Assembly (NCBI GenBank): GCA_019090615.1
Contig: JAHRVQ010000025.1
Span: 1 to 64,000, forward strand
From: Pseudomonadales bacterium
GTDB lineage: Bacteria > Pseudomonadota > Gammaproteobacteria > Pseudomonadales > Azotimanducaceae
DNA: 64,000 nucleotides
Direction: 5' to 3'
Under the pieces are notes generated by a model that had not been told where the DNA came from, searched no databases, and worked only from the letters and a program-made list of their open reading frames with translations. A program made the translations under genes and the position numbers. Below are positions 16,900-27,162 of this stretch, piece after piece; within the stretch, counting starts at the first letter, position 1; every line of letters begins with the position of its first letter.

Positions 16900-18210
16900 A
16901 TGGCGTGCGGATATAGCGGATATAAAGGATATAACAAGCAAAATTTATTTGCCGGGCAAGGCCAATGGCGCATTCAATGTCTGCCTGTAGCGCGTTTAGT
17001 GGTTAGTTTTTTAGCCATGGTGATGCTCGCTATCGGTGGCTGTTCACATCAAAACATGCAGCCTACTGGCCCATCTGGTCGGATATTAGCCGAAAAGTAC
17101 CTGTTGGTTGATACCCATATCGATGTGCCATTTCGGATTCGTCGAACCCCTGAAGACATCAGTAAAAGCACCGAATTTGGTCAATTTGACTACCCACGGG
17201 CAGTGGCTGGCGGCTTAAACGCGCCCTTTATGTCGATATATATACCCGTATCGGCCGATCAGGCGGGCACCGCTATAACGCTTGCAGACGAGTTGATTGA
17301 CTATGTGGAGTCTCTGGTTGAACAAAACCCAGCCAAATTTGCCCTGGCCTATAATACGCAGCAAATTAGAGATAATTTTGCAGCTGGGAAAATATCCTTA
17401 CCTATGGGCATGGAAAATGGTGCGCCTATTGCGGGTGACTTAAGTAATCTGGTGCACTTTTATCAAAGAGGTATACGCTATATCACCCTGGCCCATTCAA
17501 AAAGCAATCATATTGCTGATTCATCCTATGATGATAACAAGCAGTGGGGCGGTTTAAGCAAGTTTGGCAAGGAACTTGTGCCGGCAATGAATAATATTGG
17601 CATTATGATAGATATATCGCATGTATCTGATGCCGCATTTTATGACGTACTGGCGATTTCACAGGTGCCGGTAATAGCATCGCATTCATCGGCGCGGCAT
17701 TTTATTCCTGGTTTTGAACGCAATATGGATGACGATATGTTACGAGCGTTAGCCGCCAACAAAGGGGTTATGCAACTTAATATTGGTTCTACCTTTGTGA
17801 ATAACCGTTCACGACAAAGTAAACAGGCGCAAACGGCATTAATAAAAACCTGGTTGCTTGATAACAACGTATCGGCCGCATCAGAAGCAGGTAAAAAAGC
17901 CCGTCAGGAAATTCAAAAATCTAATCCGATCCACTATGCCAATTTGTCCGATGTACTGGATCACGTCGATCATGTAGTTAAAATTGCCGGTATCGATCAT
18001 GTGGGCATCGGCTCTGATTTTGATGGGGTAGGGGATACCTTACCCACTGGATTTAAAGACGTAAGCTATTATCCAGCATTCATCGACGGCTTAATTTCAA
18101 GGGGTTATACCGAGCAGGAAATAGCAAAAATAATGGCGGAAAACCTAATGCGGGTTTGGCAAATAGTTGAAGCCCATGCAAAACAGCATAATACTACACC
18201 CCAGGGGTAG
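16900..18210 (+). CDS. Membrane dipeptidase, lipoprotein (renal dipeptidase family)
   Basis: A 436-residue zinc dipeptidase of the M19 family, cleaving dipeptides including those with D-residues. Metal-binding motifs are VDTHIDVPF, GMENGAPI, IDISHVSDAAF, VIASHSSARHF and HVGIGSDFDGVGD. The N-terminus has a lipobox (MLAIGGC, Cys48) after an unusually long 30-residue leader, so the mature protein is probably lipid-anchored in the periplasm. The ATG at 16900 follows a GAGAGGGG ribosome binding site. It could serve peptidoglycan or peptide turnover. Confidence 0.92.
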   Translation: MACGYSGYKGYNKQNLFAGQGQWRIQCLPVARLVVSFLAMVMLAIGGCSHQNMQPTGPSGRILAEKYLLVDTHIDVPFRIRRTPEDISKSTEFGQFDYPRAVAGGLNAPFMSIYIPVSADQAGTAITLADELIDYVESLVEQNPAKFALAYNTQQIRDNFAAGKISLPMGMENGAPIAGDLSNLVHFYQRGIRYITLAHSKSNHIADSSYDDNKQWGGLSKFGKELVPAMNNIGIMIDISHVSDAAFYDVLAISQVPVIASHSSARHFIPGFERNMDDDMLRALAANKGVMQLNIGSTFVNNRSRQSKQAQTALIKTWLLDNNVSAASEAGKKARQEIQKSNPIHYANLSDVLDHVDHVVKIAGIDHVGIGSDFDGVGDTLPTGFKDVSYYPAFIDGLISRGYTEQEIAKIMAENLMRVWQIVEAHAKQHNTTPQG

Positions 18211-18244
18211 TAATTAGACGCTATTTACTGACTTGTGGCGTACT

Positions 18245-18273
18245 TTTTTATGGTGTAGCTTTTTATGGTGTAG
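18245..18273. repeat. 15-bp tandem duplication between dipeptidase and hemF
   Basis: TTTTTATGGTGTAGC at 18245-18259 is repeated at 18260-18273 with only the last base differing. It lies between two convergent genes. Confidence 0.85.
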
Positions 18274-18296
18274 TTGATTGTTGCGGCTGTCACTCG

Positions 18297-19190
18297 TCAA
18301 ACCCAGTCTTTCACAGGCAAAAAGGTCTCATAGAGTGCAGCTTCAGCTGACCCCGGTTGAGGTTGCCAGTTATATTTCCATATGGCCCTGGGTGGCATAG
18401 AGGCCAGCACTGATTCAATGCGCCGACCAGACTGTATACCGTACCGAGTACCGCGGTCGATAGCGAGATTAAATTCAGCATATCGGCCCCGTCGATAGAG
18501 CAAAAACTCCTCTTCACGTTCACCAAAGGGTAACCCCATGCGTTTTTCCATTATCGGTACATAGGCCGGTAAAATGCTGTCGCCGATAGACTGTACCAGG
18601 GCAAAACTTGCCTCGAAACCGGGATCACACCAGTCGTCAAAAAATAAGCCGCCAACACCCCGTGGCTCATTTCGATGAGACAGAAAAAAATACTCGTCAC
18701 ACCACTTTTTCATTTTCTGATGTACATTTGCGCCAAACGGCTGGCAGGCATTTTTTGCCGTTTGATGCCAGTGAATAACATCTTCTGCAAAGGGGTAATA
18801 AGGCGTTAAATCGAAGCCGCCACCAAAATACCAGTTGGACTCATCAATAATAAAAAACCGCAAATTTGCATGGAAGGTCGGCACATAGGGGTTCCAGGGG
18901 TGCATGATCATAGAAATCGCGACAGCTTCAAAGCGTTTGCCGGCCAGGTGTGGGTTTCGCTCACTGGCGGCGGCAGGCAAACTATCGCCAATACTGTGGG
19001 AGTATTGAACTGCACCACGTTCAATAACTTTACCCCCGTCTAATACTCTGGGGCGGGCATGAGCACCATTTTGCTGGTGAATATCTTCGCTGTTGAAACT
19101 GCTCGCACCATCGATGTCTGCCAGGACGGTACAAATTTTTGTTTGCAAGTTTGAAAAATAATCTTTTACGGGTTCGATACTGGCAGTCAA
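18297..19190 (-). CDS. hemF: Oxygen-dependent coproporphyrinogen III oxidase HemF
   Basis: HemF converts coproporphyrinogen III to protoporphyrinogen IX with oxygen, in the cytoplasm, during haem synthesis. The 297-residue length is standard. Family hallmarks are VPTFHANLRFF, WYFGGGFDLTPYY, the FLSHRNEPRGVGGLFFDDW block and YAEFNLAIDRGTRYG near the end. The gene is single and divergent from the aldolase-like gene. Its presence indicates aerobic haem synthesis. Confidence 0.97.
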   Translation of the reverse strand: MTASIEPVKDYFSNLQTKICTVLADIDGASSFNSEDIHQQNGAHARPRVLDGGKVIERGAVQYSHSIGDSLPAAASERNPHLAGKRFEAVAISMIMHPWNPYVPTFHANLRFFIIDESNWYFGGGFDLTPYYPFAEDVIHWHQTAKNACQPFGANVHQKMKKWCDEYFFLSHRNEPRGVGGLFFDDWCDPGFEASFALVQSIGDSILPAYVPIMEKRMGLPFGEREEEFLLYRRGRYAEFNLAIDRGTRYGIQSGRRIESVLASMPPRAIWKYNWQPQPGSAEAALYETFLPVKDWV

Positions 19191-19367
19191 GCGTAGGCCT
19201 TCCTATTTAAAATGTTGGTATGACGCAGTAAAAACTGGCTTAACTAACTATTGTTTAAGCTTTTCACCGCTTGCGTGCACCATAACTAATTATGCAGAAA
19301 AATGCATGATGCAGGTCAAGCGGTAATTAGTTTAGAATTAGCGACTTTAATTTTAAGGCAAACTTAG

Positions 19368-20750
19368 GTGCAATACACTGTGGACAAGACTGAAATTGAG
19401 CCTTTTTTGGCCCGACTGGCCAAATCAAACCAGGCATTTGACGCTCGCCATCCTGGGCTAAAAACGAATCGTCAGCCGATACATACGGTTTATGGGGGTG
19501 CAAACCTGTACCAGAGTGGCACCGCTGGCAAAATTGCGCAGCTATCGCAAAAGCATTTTGATCAATACGCGCCCGATGCCGCGACCATGGCAGCAGCGCT
19601 AGGTGTTGCCATTGACTCAGAGGCAAGCACAGATACAGAAGCCTTTGGTTCTAGTAGCTGGATTGCTAATAATGTATTTAAACGGGTGCAGCATAAACTT
19701 GCTACCGAAGCTGTAGAAGATCATCGTATCGATTTCGAAGACGGTTACGGTGCTCGCAGTGATGAAGAAGAAGATGGCCATGCAAGAAGTACAGCGATTG
19801 CCATGGCAACTGCGCTTCAGGCGCAGCTATTACCGCCTTTTGTAGGGATTAGAATCAAATCATTATCTGAAGAAGGTAAACATCGAGCGCTGCGGACACT
19901 GGACCTGTTTATTACTACGCTGATGGCACAGACGGGCGTTAGCCTGCCAGAAAATTTCACCATTACCTTACCCAAGGTTATATCGAAAATACAGGTTGAG
20001 GTTTTATGTGACTATCTTGACCTGCTTGAAACCAGAAATGGCATTCCAGATGGCCATATTCAAATCGAGTTAATGCTTGAAAATGTCCAGAGCTTATTCA
20101 ATGTTGAAGGCAAGGTCGGCTTACCCGAGATGATTGCGGCCGGTAAACAACGGGTCAGTTGTTTAATTCTTGGTACCTTCGACTATACAGCGACCTGTAA
20201 TGTTGCGGCTACATTTCAGGACCATAAACATCCTGCAGCAGACTTTGCACGGCAGATGATGCTTGCCAATGTTATGGGCACCGAAGTAGCGTTATGCGAT
20301 GGAATTACCAATATTATGCCAATTGCACCGCACAAAGGTACCGCCTTAACCAATGAACAACTGATAGAAAATCAACAGGTGGTACATGCTGCCTGGAAGT
20401 TACATTTTGATAATATTATGCATTCGATGCAATTAGGCTTTTATCAGGGCTGGGATCTTAACCCAGCACAAATCCCCATTCGTTATTGCGCAGTGTATTA
20501 TTTTTATCTCACTGGGCTTGAGGATTCAACTAATCGACTGAAAACCTTTATTGACAAGGCCGCGCAGGCATCGATGGTCGGCAATACCTTCGATGATGCT
20601 GCCACGGGACAGGGCCTGGTGAATTTCTTTGTTAACGGTATGGGCTGTGGCGCACTATCAGAAGCAGAAGCGCTGGCTACCGGCATCACTATCGAAGAAT
20701 TAAAGCAACGATCATTTACTAAAATAGTTGAAAACAGAACTCAGGGCTAA
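19368..20750 (+). CDS. HpcH/HpaI aldolase / citrate lyase-like protein (DUF6986)
   Basis: A 460-residue protein with the TIM-barrel features of the citrate lyase beta/HpcH family: DHRIDFEDGYGARSDEEED (metal site), ITLPKVISKIQVEVL, IELMLENVQSLF and CLILGTFDYTA. This matches the DUF6986 group, whose reaction is not established. The GTG start at 19368 has AAGG 9 bp upstream. An acyl-CoA dehydrogenase follows after 2 bp, so they act together, probably on a branched or hydroxylated acyl-CoA. Aldolase or lyase chemistry is inferred only from the fold. Confidence 0.8.
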   Translation: MQYTVDKTEIEPFLARLAKSNQAFDARHPGLKTNRQPIHTVYGGANLYQSGTAGKIAQLSQKHFDQYAPDAATMAAALGVAIDSEASTDTEAFGSSSWIANNVFKRVQHKLATEAVEDHRIDFEDGYGARSDEEEDGHARSTAIAMATALQAQLLPPFVGIRIKSLSEEGKHRALRTLDLFITTLMAQTGVSLPENFTITLPKVISKIQVEVLCDYLDLLETRNGIPDGHIQIELMLENVQSLFNVEGKVGLPEMIAAGKQRVSCLILGTFDYTATCNVAATFQDHKHPAADFARQMMLANVMGTEVALCDGITNIMPIAPHKGTALTNEQLIENQQVVHAAWKLHFDNIMHSMQLGFYQGWDLNPAQIPIRYCAVYYFYLTGLEDSTNRLKTFIDKAAQASMVGNTFDDAATGQGLVNFFVNGMGCGALSEAEALATGITIEELKQRSFTKIVENRTQG

Positions 20751-20752
20751 AT

Positions 20753-22402
20753 ATGACCACTCAAGCAATATCAAGTAACGAAACTATCCTGGGTTATTTA
20801 TCCCAATGTGAACAGCTAATTTCCCGCGGCCTGTCCTACATCAAAAAACAGGCATTGGTTGAAGGCAAGGTAGTTGTGGCTAAACTTGATGACCACCAAC
20901 AGCCTATCTACGATCTAGCCTATAGTTATTCCGAAGTTAAAAGCGCGCAACACTTACGCACTTTCGCGCTTGATAAAGGTGACCATGAACAGCGTTTGGC
21001 CAACCTGTTTAGCGCTGAAGTCATCACCAATATAGTCGCCAGGCTAAAACGGTCACCGGCAGATATCGGTCTTACTCAGGCAGATTTTGGCGTTGAAAAT
21101 GATGCTTTCGATTTCTGTTCCGGTCAACTCGCACAGCAATCGTTGGCACAATTAGGTGCGACCATTGCGCAAACCCAGGGCGATCTCGGGGATCGTGGGC
21201 TGGCGCAGGAAAAACAAATGATGGCAGATACCTTCCGCCAATTCGCCGAGCAGGTAGTTGAACCGATGGCGGAAGATATACACCGAAAAGATTTAATGAT
21301 TCCTGACGAAATAATCAATGGACTCAAACAGTTAGGCTGTTTTGGCCTATCAGTACCTGAACGCTTTGGCGGCTTATTACCCGATGATGAAGAAGATAGC
21401 CTGGGTATGATTGTCGTTACTGAAGAATTATCGCGGGCCTCTTTAGGCGGTGCGGGTAGTTTGATTACCCGGCCAGAAATAATGGCTCGGGCGCTGATTG
21501 AAGGTGGCACCAAAGCCCAACAGGAACATTGGCTACCAAAACTGGCGCAGGGCGAACCTTTATGCGGCATTGCCATCACAGAGCCTGACTACGGTTCGGA
21601 TGTTGCTTCAATGCGACTTAAAGCTACCCAGGTTGAAGGCGGCTGGTTACTCTCTGGCGCCAAAGCATGGAGTACTTTTGCAGGCAAAGCCGGGGTGTTA
21701 TTAACCCTTGCCAGAACTGACCCTGATACGAGCAAAGGGCATCGCGGTCTGACACTTTTTATGTGTGAAAAACCTTCAACAGATGATCATCAATTTGAAT
21801 TTTCTCAACCCGACGGCGGTAAGCTTACGGGTGTTGCGATACCTACGCTAGGCTATCGCGGTATGCATTCTTATCAACTATTTTTTGATGACTTTTTTGT
21901 CCCGGATAGCCATGTCGTTGGCGAAAGTCAGGGCCTGGGCCGAGGCTTTTATTTTACCATGCGAGGTTTTATGGGTGGTCGTATTCAAACCGCTGCACGA
22001 GCCTGTGGGGTTATCCAGGCAGCATTTGATAGCGCCGTTAGCTATGCCAATGAACGTAAAGTGTTTGGCAAGCCAGTCGCAAGTTACGGGCTTAGTCAGG
22101 CAAAATTAGCCAGAATGGCAGCGTACCTTGTGGCTTGTCGCCAATATACTTATGCGGTTGGTCATCTTATGGATCAGGGCAAAGGTCAAATGGAAGCTAG
22201 TCTGGTTAAATTTTTAGCCTGTAAAGCGGCTGAGTGGATCAGTCGAGAAGCCATGCAGATTCATGGCGGTATGGGTTATGCGGAAGAATCAGCGGTCAGT
22301 CGCTTCTGGTTGGACGCCAGAGTGTTATCAATTTTTGAAGGCACTGAAGAGACCCTGGCATTAAAAGTGGTTGGTCGGAACCTGGTGGAAACAGCTGACT
22401 GA
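20753..22402 (+). CDS. Acyl-CoA dehydrogenase family protein with N-terminal extension
   Basis: A 549-residue acyl-CoA dehydrogenase. Residues 1-150 form an extension not found in the usual 380-400 residue enzymes; the conserved fold begins near FRQFAEQVVEPMAED. Flavin and substrate motifs include CGIAITEPDYGSDVASM, AWSTFAGKAG and the C-terminal QIHGGMGYAEES and FEGTEETLALKV. It would introduce a double bond into an acyl-CoA and pass electrons to ETF. Only 2 bp separate it from the aldolase-like gene, so the two form an operon. The substrate is unknown. Confidence 0.85.
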   Translation: MTTQAISSNETILGYLSQCEQLISRGLSYIKKQALVEGKVVVAKLDDHQQPIYDLAYSYSEVKSAQHLRTFALDKGDHEQRLANLFSAEVITNIVARLKRSPADIGLTQADFGVENDAFDFCSGQLAQQSLAQLGATIAQTQGDLGDRGLAQEKQMMADTFRQFAEQVVEPMAEDIHRKDLMIPDEIINGLKQLGCFGLSVPERFGGLLPDDEEDSLGMIVVTEELSRASLGGAGSLITRPEIMARALIEGGTKAQQEHWLPKLAQGEPLCGIAITEPDYGSDVASMRLKATQVEGGWLLSGAKAWSTFAGKAGVLLTLARTDPDTSKGHRGLTLFMCEKPSTDDHQFEFSQPDGGKLTGVAIPTLGYRGMHSYQLFFDDFFVPDSHVVGESQGLGRGFYFTMRGFMGGRIQTAARACGVIQAAFDSAVSYANERKVFGKPVASYGLSQAKLARMAAYLVACRQYTYAVGHLMDQGKGQMEASLVKFLACKAAEWISREAMQIHGGMGYAEESAVSRFWLDARVLSIFEGTEETLALKVVGRNLVETAD

Positions 22403-22444
22403 ACCCTATGTCGCGAACCAGCGCCAGTGTAGGGCCGCAAATAT

Positions 22445-22486
22445 AAAGCTATGGATTAAAAGCTATGGATAGAAAGCTATGGATTT
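22445..22486. repeat. 14-bp tandem triplication duplicating a start codon
   Basis: AAAGCTATGGATTA (22445-22458), AAAGCTATGGATAG (22459-22472) and AAAGCTATGGATTT (22473-22486) follow each other. Each holds ATGGAT. The third ATG (22479) starts the next acyl-CoA dehydrogenase; the first gives ATG-GAT-TAA and the second an 8-codon frame including its stop, so both upstream starts are dead ends. Confidence 0.9.
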
Positions 22487-23693
22487 AAAATTCAGCGATA
22501 AGGATTTTGCATTTCAGCAACAGGTACGTGGCTGGATTAAAGCGAACTATCCAGAGGATATGCGTTTGCGCCGTATTCGCAGCGCCAATGGTCACCTGGA
22601 TAAAGCTGACCATGTTTATTGGCAACAAGCTTTATATGCGCAGGGTTGGGCCGGTTTAAACTGGCCGGCGAAATTTGGCGGACCAGAATTTAGTCCCACC
22701 GAACGATACCTGTATGACCTTGAAATGGCGGCAGCCGATGTGCCGGGGATTATTCCCTTTGGACAATCAATGGTAGCACCCGTTATTATGGAATATGGCT
22801 CGAAACAGCAGCAGGATAAATATCTGCCCGATATACTAGCCAGTCGGACCTGGTGGTGTCAGGGGTATTCAGAACCTGGCGCAGGTTCTGATCTGGCCGC
22901 GTTGCGGACCTCTACGGTGAAAGACGGTGATGATTATATTGTTAACGGTACAAAAACCTGGAACACCCTCGGCCAATACGCAGATATGATTTTTTGCCTG
23001 GTGAGGACCAGTAATGAAGGTATACGCCAATTGGGAATTTCCTTTTTATTAATTGATATGAAAACTCCTGGCATTGAAGTTAATCCGATTATTACCATTG
23101 ATGGCCCCGCAGCAGGTCGACAGGAAATTAATGAAATTCACTTCACCGACGTACGTGTTCCCGTCGCAAATAGAGTTGGCGAGGAGGGTAAGGGCTGGAC
23201 CTATGCCAAATACCTGCTGGAGTTTGAGCGCGGTAATGCCTATTCCCACGGATTAAAGGCAAGTCTTGCCAATTTGCGCCAGGTAGCAAACCAGGAGCGC
23301 AGTTCTGATGGTTGTTCGCTAGCTGAGGATGCCGCTTTCAAATTGAAATTAGCCCAGTTGGAGATCGATATTGGGGCCATGGAATTTACAGAATTACGTA
23401 TTTTAAGTAGTCTGTCGACCGGTAAAAATGTAGGCCCAGAATCTTCTTTGTTAAAATGCCGTGGTACTGAACTAGAACAAAGGTTAACTGAACTGGCGCT
23501 CGAAGCCGTGGCTAATTATTGCCTGCCTTTTGAGAATAGCGGCTCGCTAAAAAACGTTAAATTTAACCCGGTTGGCGCAGATTATACCGGTGTTACTGGA
23601 CCCGCTTATTTCAATACGCGGAAGGTATCCATCTATGCCGGATCGAATGAAATTCAACGTAATATTATGGCCAAAATGGTCTTAGGGCTGTAG
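22479..23693 (+). CDS. Acyl-CoA dehydrogenase family protein
   Basis: A 404-residue acyl-CoA dehydrogenase of the group that includes pimeloyl-CoA dehydrogenase large subunits and FadE17-like enzymes: starts MDLKFSDKDFAFQQQVRGWI, then GWAGLNWPAKFGGPEFSPTE, GYSEPGAGSDLAALRT, NGTKTWNTLGQYADM and the C-terminal ASNEIQRN-like YAGSNEIQRNIMAK. It is 76 bp after the previous dehydrogenase and likely part of the same transcript. Such enzymes often act with a small-subunit partner; none is adjacent. The start is fixed by the homology onset, despite two decoy ATGs upstream. Confidence 0.88.
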   Translation: MDLKFSDKDFAFQQQVRGWIKANYPEDMRLRRIRSANGHLDKADHVYWQQALYAQGWAGLNWPAKFGGPEFSPTERYLYDLEMAAADVPGIIPFGQSMVAPVIMEYGSKQQQDKYLPDILASRTWWCQGYSEPGAGSDLAALRTSTVKDGDDYIVNGTKTWNTLGQYADMIFCLVRTSNEGIRQLGISFLLIDMKTPGIEVNPIITIDGPAAGRQEINEIHFTDVRVPVANRVGEEGKGWTYAKYLLEFERGNAYSHGLKASLANLRQVANQERSSDGCSLAEDAAFKLKLAQLEIDIGAMEFTELRILSSLSTGKNVGPESSLLKCRGTELEQRLTELALEAVANYCLPFENSGSLKNVKFNPVGADYTGVTGPAYFNTRKVSIYAGSNEIQRNIMAKMVLGL

Positions 23694-23730
23694 TAACAAA
23701 ATGAAACCTACCGCAGCTTTACATCGAACA

Positions 23731-26700
23731 TCAGGCAGCACGCGGCTTAAATATTTTTATGATTTCAGGTCTTGCAGTGAGATTTGCTAATAATCGTTGA
23801 GTTTTAATATCAGCTTTTTTCGCCTGGGCCAACTTAAGATGCCCAAAACCACGGATTTTCTGCGGCATGCAGAGTATCTCAGATATCAGCGCCTGATTAG
23901 CCGGCGTCAAATGCGCACTACATATATCCACCGTCCGTTCATACTCGCGGATCAGTTGTCGCTCCAATTTTCGGTCTTCGGTGTAAGAGAATGGATCTAA
24001 TTTTGTACCGCGAAGAAATTTGAACTTTGCTAGAATTTTGAAGGCAGGCATTATCCAGTCGCCAACGGCCATTTTCATGGGTAACAGGGTGTTTTCATTA
24101 ATCGGCGCGATTAATGGTGGTGCCAGGTGAAAAGTTAATTTTGCACCGGGTTCGAATTGAGCTTGCAACGCATTTTTAAATGTACCGTCGGAATAGAGCC
24201 GCGCCACTTCATATTCATCTTTGTAGGCTAATAGTTTGAAGTAATTAATTGCCAAATCCCGCGCTAGTGCAGGTGTGGCTTTAGTTGCAAATTGCTCGAT
24301 TTTGCGTAGATAATTTTTCGCGTAGGCAGCGTTTTGATATTTTGTTAGATATTCAGCCCGATCCTTAACAATTAGCTCAAGAGAAGTTAGCGGCGTTGGA
24401 CCCTCCTCCTGTTGAAACAGTTTTGCCGCAGAATTAGCCTGTAACCGGCCTAAATTGAACGCATTGACGTTTTCATCTACGGCCGTGGCATTAAGTTCTA
24501 TTGCTTTAATAATCGCCGCTGCAGATATTGGAATATACCCTTTCTGGTAAGCAAATCCCGCCAGATACAAATTGGCAGGCATGGTATTGCCCAGCAGTTG
24601 TTCTGTGGCGGCATTGGCATTGGTAAAATGGCAGCGATCTTCGCCAACACTTTCTCTGATCACTTTTTGCATTGATTGCCCTGGATAGGCAGCGTCTGGA
24701 TTGCGAGTAAATTCTGCTACCATGGCAGTATGGTCATTAATAACCGCATAAGCATGATTGCGTTTTACTTTGACGGTCGAGTCGTTGCCTGCGGCTACCA
24801 CTAAATCACAACCTATGACAAGACTTGCCCCGCCAGCGGCAATACGTGGTGCATAAATATCTTCTGGCGCCCTGGCTATTTGAATATGTGTGATTACTGC
24901 GCCAAACTTCTGCGCCAGGCCCGTCATATCAAGAATAGAGGCTGCATTACCTTCCATATGTGCCGCAGTACCCAGAATTGCCCCAAGGGTTGTCACCCCG
25001 GTGCCGCCAATGCCAGCTAATACAATCCCGTACGGCATATCAAAAGCAGGTAATTCGGGTGTCGGTAAATCGGCCGTATTGATACTGGCCATATAATTCT
25101 TCGGCTTTTTTAAAAGTGCGCCGTTGACAGTAACAAAACTTGGACAAAAACCTTTGATGCAGCTCATATCCTTATTACAACTTGATTGCTCTATTTTTCG
25201 CTTGCGGCCGTATTCTGTCTCATCAGGCGCAATGGAGAGACAATTAGAGGCAATTCCGCAGTCACCGCAACCTTCGCAGACCAGCGAATTAATAAATGGC
25301 CGAATAGTGGTATCAGGCATCGAACTTCTTTTTCGCCGCCGCCTTTTTTCAGCGGCGCAAGTCTGATCATAAATTAGAACGGAGGTACCTTTTATTTCGC
25401 GTAGTTTTCGTTGCGTACTGTCGAGGTTATCGCGATGCCTAAAATGCGTATCGCGGGGAAAATTGGCACTGATATATTTGGCATGATCTTCACTGACGAC
25501 AACAATATGTTGCACCCCTTCGGCAGCAAGTTGTTGACTTAATTGTTCAACGCTCAGATGGCCATCGACTGATTGGCCGCCGGTCATGGCGACCGCATCA
25601 TTGAATAGAATTTTGTAAGTGATATTTACCTTAGCGGCGATAGAGGCCCGAATGGCCAGAATACCTGAATGGAAATAGGTTCCATCACCCAGGTTTTGAA
25701 ATATATGTGAGGTATCAGTGAAGGGTGCCTGGCCGATCCAGGTGGCGCCTTCACCGCCCATCTGGGTAAATGTATGGGTCTCGCGATCCATCCAGGTGGC
25801 CATATAATGACAGCCAATACCGCCCATGGCACGGCTGCCTTCAGGGATCACAGTTGATGTATTGTGCGGACAACCAGAACAATAATGCGGTGTCCGCTCA
25901 ATGATATTTCTGGGCTGATTCAGATATGACTCTTTTTCATTCAGAAACGCTAACCGCTGGGCCATTTTCTCACTAGCAAAGAAACGCCGAATCCTGGCGG
26001 CGATGACTCTTGCAATCAGCGCCGGTGATAATTCCCCCGTCGCCGGCAACAGCCAATTACCCTGTTCATCTCGCTTGCCGACAACAATAGGCCGGACTTC
26101 TGTATGCCAGTTATATAGTTGGCTAGTGACTTGATCTTCCACCAGACCACGTTTTTCTTCGACCACCAGCACTTCCGTCAGTCCAGACGCAAAGGTTTTT
26201 ATGCCTTCAGGTTCTAATGGCCAGGGCATGCTGACCTTGTAAAGTCGGATGCCTATTTCGTCTGCAAGGGCACGGTCTATGCCGAGATCCTGTAGCGCCT
26301 GTAACACATCAAGATACGCTTTACCGGTAGAAATAATACCAATCCTCGGCGCCTTGCTGTCCATGGTAATTCTGTTTAGCTGGTTAACCTGCGAAAACTC
26401 CAGCGCCGCAGCCAGTTTTTTACCATGCAACCTGAGTTCCTGGTCAAGTGGTTTGTCGGGCCAACGAATATGTAGATCAGGGGCTGGGGTCTGGGGAAAA
26501 ATTATTTTGGTTCGGTTTATGTCAATCGCGATTGATGAAGATGCATCCAGCACTTCAGCGATGGTTTTTAACGCAACCCAGCAACCAGAATAGCGGGATA
26601 ATGCCCAGCCATAAAGGCCAAGATCGATAACGTCCTGTACCCCAGTTGGATTCAATATGGGCATCATTGCATCGACAAAGGCGTATTCGGTCTGATGCGG

Positions 26701-27162
26701 CAGAGTGGATGATTTGCAGCCATGGTCATCTCCTGCAACGACTAACACGCCGCCGTTTTTGGACGTGCCGGCATGATTGGCGTGTTTAAAAACATCGCCA
26801 GATCGATCTATGCCAGGCCCTTTGCCATACCACATGGAGAAAACACCATCATATTTCGCCCCGGCAAACATATTCACCTGTTGGCTGCCCCACACAGAGG
26901 TGGCCGCCAGGTCTTCGTTGAGGCCGGGTTGAAAATAGACATCATGCTGTTTTAGGTGGGCCTCAGCCTGCCATAAGGTTTTATCGAGGCCGCCGAGCGG
27001 CGAGCCTCTATAACCAGAAATATAGCCCGCAGTTTTTAAGCCTGCAGCACGGTCTTTCTGATGTTGTAACATAGGTAATCGGGTCAGCGCCTGAATACCC
27101 GTTAAAAACACATGCCCCTCAGTGCGGAGGTATTTATCTTCTAAGGTAAGATCCTGCAACAT
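23731..27162 (-). CDS. Fused indolepyruvate:ferredoxin oxidoreductase (IorA-IorB type)
   Basis: A 1143-residue enzyme joining the alpha/beta and gamma parts of 2-ketoacid:ferredoxin oxidoreductases. It oxidatively decarboxylates aryl-pyruvates (from aromatic amino acids) to acyl-CoA. The pyrimidine-binding part starts near residue 40 (SGYRGSPLGGLDKTLW), the TPP region has CSGCPHNTST (about residue 426), a cysteine-rich iron-sulfur segment CEGCGDCGIASNCL lies at about 625-665, and the gamma part starts near GIGGTGVTTLG. The ATG at 27162 (MLQDLTLEDKYL) has AGGAGTAA upstream. It diverges from an acyl-CoA dehydrogenase that could act on its product. Confidence 0.93.
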   Translation of the reverse strand: MLQDLTLEDKYLRTEGHVFLTGIQALTRLPMLQHQKDRAAGLKTAGYISGYRGSPLGGLDKTLWQAEAHLKQHDVYFQPGLNEDLAATSVWGSQQVNMFAGAKYDGVFSMWYGKGPGIDRSGDVFKHANHAGTSKNGGVLVVAGDDHGCKSSTLPHQTEYAFVDAMMPILNPTGVQDVIDLGLYGWALSRYSGCWVALKTIAEVLDASSSIAIDINRTKIIFPQTPAPDLHIRWPDKPLDQELRLHGKKLAAALEFSQVNQLNRITMDSKAPRIGIISTGKAYLDVLQALQDLGIDRALADEIGIRLYKVSMPWPLEPEGIKTFASGLTEVLVVEEKRGLVEDQVTSQLYNWHTEVRPIVVGKRDEQGNWLLPATGELSPALIARVIAARIRRFFASEKMAQRLAFLNEKESYLNQPRNIIERTPHYCSGCPHNTSTVIPEGSRAMGGIGCHYMATWMDRETHTFTQMGGEGATWIGQAPFTDTSHIFQNLGDGTYFHSGILAIRASIAAKVNITYKILFNDAVAMTGGQSVDGHLSVEQLSQQLAAEGVQHIVVVSEDHAKYISANFPRDTHFRHRDNLDSTQRKLREIKGTSVLIYDQTCAAEKRRRRKRSSMPDTTIRPFINSLVCEGCGDCGIASNCLSIAPDETEYGRKRKIEQSSCNKDMSCIKGFCPSFVTVNGALLKKPKNYMASINTADLPTPELPAFDMPYGIVLAGIGGTGVTTLGAILGTAAHMEGNAASILDMTGLAQKFGAVITHIQIARAPEDIYAPRIAAGGASLVIGCDLVVAAGNDSTVKVKRNHAYAVINDHTAMVAEFTRNPDAAYPGQSMQKVIRESVGEDRCHFTNANAATEQLLGNTMPANLYLAGFAYQKGYIPISAAAIIKAIELNATAVDENVNAFNLGRLQANSAAKLFQQEEGPTPLTSLELIVKDRAEYLTKYQNAAYAKNYLRKIEQFATKATPALARDLAINYFKLLAYKDEYEVARLYSDGTFKNALQAQFEPGAKLTFHLAPPLIAPINENTLLPMKMAVGDWIMPAFKILAKFKFLRGTKLDPFSYTEDRKLERQLIREYERTVDICSAHLTPANQALISEILCMPQKIRGFGHLKLAQAKKADIKTQRLLANLTARPEIIKIFKPRAA

